In this document: positions 13,890 to 16,515 of the stretch, one piece after another
How positions within the stretch are numbered: the first letter of the stretch is position 1
How the letters are laid out: the number at the start of each line of letters is the position of its first letter
Assembly: GCA_002345845.1 (NCBI GenBank)
Contig: DDWF01000080.1
Location: 1-16,515, forward strand
From: Betaproteobacteria bacterium UBA2293
GTDB lineage: Bacteria > Pseudomonadota > Gammaproteobacteria > Burkholderiales > Rhodocyclaceae
Direction: 5' to 3'
Length of the DNA stretch: 16,515 nt
Translations under genes and position numbers: made by a program
Notes under the pieces: generated by a model
The model's database searches: none
What the model was told of the DNA's origin: nothing
The model's input: the letters and a program-made list of their open reading frames with translations, nothing else

Positions 13890-14831
13890 ATGAGTCTGAT
13901 TGAACAAGCAGCCAAGCGCCTGGAACAACTTCGCCAGGCTGGCGTCGAGCTACCCGAGGAGCCGGCTGCACGGACGCCGGCACAGAAATCTCATGCGGCG
14001 GCGACGGCCCCCGATCCCTACGAAACGCCAATCATCCAGCCAAGCGCCACCGTTGGCGAACAAAGGAAGACGGCAACCCAGGTCAGCAAGCGCGTCGAAC
14101 TCAATCTGGAGGCCATCTCCGCCTCCGGCCTGCTCGTCCCGCAAGCCACCCGCAGCCAGCTGGCCGACGAATATCGCGTCATCAAGCGGCCGCTCATCGC
14201 CAATGCCATGGGCAAGGGCGGCGAACAACTGGCCAATGGCAATCTGATCATGGTCACCAGCGCCCTGCCCGGCGAAGGCAAGAGCTTCACCGCCATCAAC
14301 CTGGCCATCAGCATCGCCATGGAACTCGACAACACGGTGATGCTGGTTGATGCCGACGTCGCCCGCCCGTCCGTCCTCAACATGCTCGGCCTGCCGCCTG
14401 CCCCCGGTCTGCTGGATGTGGTGGACAAGAACTCGGTCGACATTTCCGGCGTCCTCTTGCGCACCAACATCGAGAAGCTGTCGATCCTGCCCAGCGGCAC
14501 GCAACACCCACGCGCCACCGAACTGCTCGCCAGCGATGCCATGGTCCGCCTGCTCGACGACATGTCCAGCCGTTACAACGACCGCATCATCATTTTCGAT
14601 TCCCCGCCCCTGTTGCTGACCACCGAATCGCGCGCCCTGGCCACTCACATGGGCCAAATCGTCATCGTCGTCAATGCCGAAAACACGGCTCAGGCAGCGG
14701 TCAAACAGGCGGTCGATGCGATCGCTGCCTGCCCGGTGAAGATGATGGTGCTCAATCAGGCAAGACAGGCTTCAACTGACGGCTACGGATATGGCTACGG
14801 TTACGGCTACGGATATGGCAATGAGAAGTAG
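13890..14831 (+). CDS. XrtA-associated tyrosine autokinase (BY-kinase, CpsD/CapB-like)
   Basis: A 313-residue cytoplasmic bacterial tyrosine kinase. Walker A is SALPGEGKSFTAIN (124-137), Walker A' VMLVDADVARPS (150-161) and Walker B IIIFDSPP (233-240). DEYRVIKRPL (93-102) corresponds to the oligomer-contact helix of BY-kinases. It matches the PEP-CTERM locus tyrosine autokinase type (TIGR03018). The C-terminal tail is striking: GYGYGYGYGYGYGNEK, with six tyrosines at 299-309 alternating with glycine, the presumed autophosphorylation cluster. It starts at ATG 13890, 9 bp after the chain-length gene, with a weak GAGAG upstream, and its last 11 bp overlap the next gene. It should be activated by the cytoplasmic part of the chain-length protein and cycle phosphorylation during polymer assembly. 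The opposing phosphatase is not in the window. Confidence 0.95.
   Translation: MSLIEQAAKRLEQLRQAGVELPEEPAARTPAQKSHAAATAPDPYETPIIQPSATVGEQRKTATQVSKRVELNLEAISASGLLVPQATRSQLADEYRVIKRPLIANAMGKGGEQLANGNLIMVTSALPGEGKSFTAINLAISIAMELDNTVMLVDADVARPSVLNMLGLPPAPGLLDVVDKNSVDISGVLLRTNIEKLSILPSGTQHPRATELLASDAMVRLLDDMSSRYNDRIIIFDSPPLLLTTESRALATHMGQIVIVVNAENTAQAAVKQAVDAIAACPVKMMVLNQARQASTDGYGYGYGYGYGYGNEK
14781..14819 (+). repeat. Hexanucleotide GGNTAY tandem repeat encoding the kinase Tyr-Gly tail
   Basis: Six GGN-TAY units run from 14781, ending with a further GGC at 14817-14819. The 15-mer GGCTACGGATATGGC is exactly repeated at 14781-14795 and 14805-14819. Codons alternate TAC and TAT, so the array is not a perfect short repeat. 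It encodes the tyrosine tail and also carries the translation start area of the next gene (ATG 14821). In-frame slippage would add or remove Tyr-Gly pairs. Confidence 0.85.
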
Positions 14832-16428
14832 GATTCCCGTCCGCCTTCCGCTAGCCGCAGTACTGCTCCTGACTACCGGTTTGGGTGCTTGGGCACAGCA
14901 AGCTGGCGGCGGTGCGCTACCGACCCCAGCCATGGGTGCCGTCTCTACAGCCAATGCCTCGCAGGCTGAGGGCGGTGGCTCCGGCCCGGGCGGCGGCCGG
15001 GCATGGTCAATCCGACCGCGCATCGGCATGACCATGACTGCCACCGACAATGGCCAAGTCGGCGGCAATGCCAACAGCGACAGCGACCTGATCACCGAAT
15101 TGGCCCCCGGCATCCGCATCGATGCTCGGACAGCCAGGCTCCGCGGTTACTTCGATTACTCACTGCGTGGCCAACATTACCTGAACGACAGCAGCAGCCG
15201 TACCCAGAACGCCCTGAATGCATTCGGCACCTTCGAAGCCGTTGAAGACTGGCTGTTTATCGATGTCAGCGGCAATATCGCGCAGCAATCCATATCCGCT
15301 TTCGGCACCCAGTCCAACGACAGCCTGCAAAACAGCAACAGCACGGAAACCGCCACCTACCGGCTGTCGCCCTACATTCGCGGCAAGCTGGGCAACGCCG
15401 TCGACTATCAGCTGCGCTACAACGCCTCGACCACCCGTGCCGACTCCAGCAACGCCTCGGATGTTGATATCGGCCAGTGGGTAGGCCGCCTGGGCGGTAG
15501 CACGCCGTTCAAAAACCTGCGCTGGAGCGTCGACGCCAACCGCCAGACAACCGACTACAGTAACGGCCGCAAGACTGACGCCGACCTGCTTCGCGCCATT
15601 GCCACCTACGCCATTACGCCGCAATTCCGCATTTCCGCCAGCGGCGGCTGGGAGCGCAACAATTACGCTTCTCTGGAGCAGGAAAGCCGCAGCATGCACG
15701 GTTACGGCTTTGACTGGAACCCGACCACGCGTACGCAGATATCCGCTTTCAAGGAAAGCCGATTTTTCGGTGATGGTCACCGGTTTTCGTTCAATCATCG
15801 CTTCCCGATGAGCAGCATCCGTTACAGCGACACCAAAGATGTCTCGGTGAACCCGAACCAGTTCGCCACCGCCGGCATGGGCAGCATCTATGACCTGTAC
15901 TTCGATCATTATGCTACCCAGTTTCCCGACCCCATCCTTCGCGCTGCCGTCGTCAATGCCCTGCTAGCGGCAAGCGGCATCAATCCGAATCAGCAGGTGG
16001 TTAGCGGATTCCTAGCATCGCAAGCCAGTCTCCAGCGTCAGCAGCAACTCGCGTTTGTCCTTTACGGCGCGCGTAATTCGCTAACGCTGCAACTCAATCG
16101 CAGCGAAAACTCATCCCTCCTCACGGCCTCTGTCGCCGACGATTTCGCAGAGAGTTCGATCATCCGCCAGCGTGGCATCAGTCTCAGCCTCTCGCATCGC
16201 CTCAGCGCGATGTCCAATCTCAACGCCTCGATCAACCGGCAGCAAAGCACTGGCCAAGGCAATGGCAGCAACTTGAAAACAACAACTACCGCCTACGTGG
16301 TCAGTGCCTCGACCAAGCTGGGTGCCAAGACAACCGGTTCGCTCAGCCTGCGCCATACGGACTTCGACACCACGACCAATCCCTACACCGAAAATGCCTT
16401 GGTCGGCACGATCACCTACACCTACTGA
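14821..16428 (+). CDS. PEP-CTERM-associated outer-membrane beta-barrel (TIGR03016 type)
   Basis: A 535-residue exported barrel. The signal peptide MRSRIPVRLPLAAVLLLTTG is cleaved near AWA/QQ (residue 25). A Gly/Ser/Ala-rich linker (about 29-60) leads to a barrel start (WSIRPRIGMTMTATDN), and many alternating strands follow, ending GTITYTY with a C-terminal aromatic. It matches the uncharacterised PEP-CTERM-associated outer-membrane family TIGR03016, found only in these EPS loci as far as I recall. It may be the outer-membrane exit for the polysaccharide. ATG 14821 gives a clean signal peptide and has CGGA about 7 nt upstream; in-frame ATGs at 14791 and 14815 are possible but would put MATVTATD before it. 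It overlaps the kinase gene by 11 bp, so translation is probably coupled. Confidence 0.87.
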   Translation: MRSRIPVRLPLAAVLLLTTGLGAWAQQAGGGALPTPAMGAVSTANASQAEGGGSGPGGGRAWSIRPRIGMTMTATDNGQVGGNANSDSDLITELAPGIRIDARTARLRGYFDYSLRGQHYLNDSSSRTQNALNAFGTFEAVEDWLFIDVSGNIAQQSISAFGTQSNDSLQNSNSTETATYRLSPYIRGKLGNAVDYQLRYNASTTRADSSNASDVDIGQWVGRLGGSTPFKNLRWSVDANRQTTDYSNGRKTDADLLRAIATYAITPQFRISASGGWERNNYASLEQESRSMHGYGFDWNPTTRTQISAFKESRFFGDGHRFSFNHRFPMSSIRYSDTKDVSVNPNQFATAGMGSIYDLYFDHYATQFPDPILRAAVVNALLAASGINPNQQVVSGFLASQASLQRQQQLAFVLYGARNSLTLQLNRSENSSLLTASVADDFAESSIIRQRGISLSLSHRLSAMSNLNASINRQQSTGQGNGSNLKTTTTAYVVSASTKLGAKTTGSLSLRHTDFDTTTNPYTENALVGTITYTY

Positions 16429-16431
16429 CGC

Positions 16432-16515
16432 ATGTACGAAGCTTTCTACGGCCTGACCAACAAGCCCTTCCAGCTCAACCCTGACCCTTCCTTCTATTTC
16501 GGCAGCAAGCAGCAC
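16432..16515 (+). CDS. XrtA/PEP-CTERM-associated ATPase, N-terminus (cut by window edge)
   Basis: The last 84 bp encode MYEAFYGLTNKPFQLNPDPS then FYFGSKQH, with no stop. The motif FYGLxxKPFQLxPDPxFYF is the characteristic N-terminus of ExeA/GspA-like AAA ATPases, and in this setting of the PEP-CTERM system ATPase (TIGR03015). The Walker motifs lie beyond the window. It begins 3 bp after the barrel gene's stop, so it belongs to the same operon. The family may energise or regulate envelope assembly; its precise role in EPS export is not established. Confidence 0.88.
   Translation, partial: MYEAFYGLTNKPFQLNPDPSFYFGSKQH

Noticed and set aside
14781..14819. Kinase tail repeat as an assembly or sequencing artefact
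   Set aside because: The units use mixed synonymous codons, stay in frame, and end in a normal stop; Tyr-rich tails are expected in BY-kinases.

Overview
The window looks like a chromosomal stretch from a GC-rich betaproteobacterium, most likely of the Rhodocyclales (Zoogloea/Dechloromonas/Azonexus type). The lineage call is an inference from gene content: an AlaA-type aminotransferase directly upstream of homoserine dehydrogenase, an Mth938-domain protein, and a PEP-CTERM/exosortase (XrtA)-type exopolysaccharide locus. Genes are tightly packed and no stretch longer than 200 bp lacks a gene.

Layout. (1) 1-1559, minus strand: amino-acid metabolism, alaA followed by the 5' end of hom, which runs off the left edge. 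(2) 1657-2028, plus strand: a small Mth938-domain protein divergent from alaA; its stop codon abuts the manC stop codon. (3) 2029-4306, minus strand: a LolA-like periplasmic protein followed by manC, the bifunctional GDP-mannose supply enzyme. (4) 4358-11506, plus strand: an ABC transport module made of an ATPase, a DUF1302-like outer-membrane barrel, a VAO/PCMH-type FAD oxidoreductase and two paralogous FtsX/LolE-type permeases. It is interrupted by a self-contained PEP-CTERM gene (6605-7456) with its own sigma-54-type promoter and strong terminator. (5) 11636-16515, plus strand: the start of the EPS operon: Wza-like export lipoprotein, Wzc-like chain-length protein, BY-type tyrosine autokinase with a (Tyr-Gly)n tail, TIGR03016-type outer-membrane beta-barrel, and the first 28 codons of the PEP-CTERM-associated AAA ATPase.

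How it may work together. ManC makes GDP-mannose, a likely precursor for the polysaccharide. The EPS genes polymerise and export the chain, with kinase phosphorylation controlling assembly. The PEP-CTERM protein is a predicted substrate of the exosortase normally encoded further along such loci, and probably ends up at the surface or in the matrix. The ABC/LolA-like/DUF1302/FAD-oxidase module has the parts of a trans-envelope transporter for a hydrophobic or lipid-linked molecule (inner-membrane extractor, periplasmic carrier, outer-membrane barrel, tailoring enzyme). Its substrate cannot be read from the sequence. It is the least familiar assembly here and the best candidate for an undescribed system.
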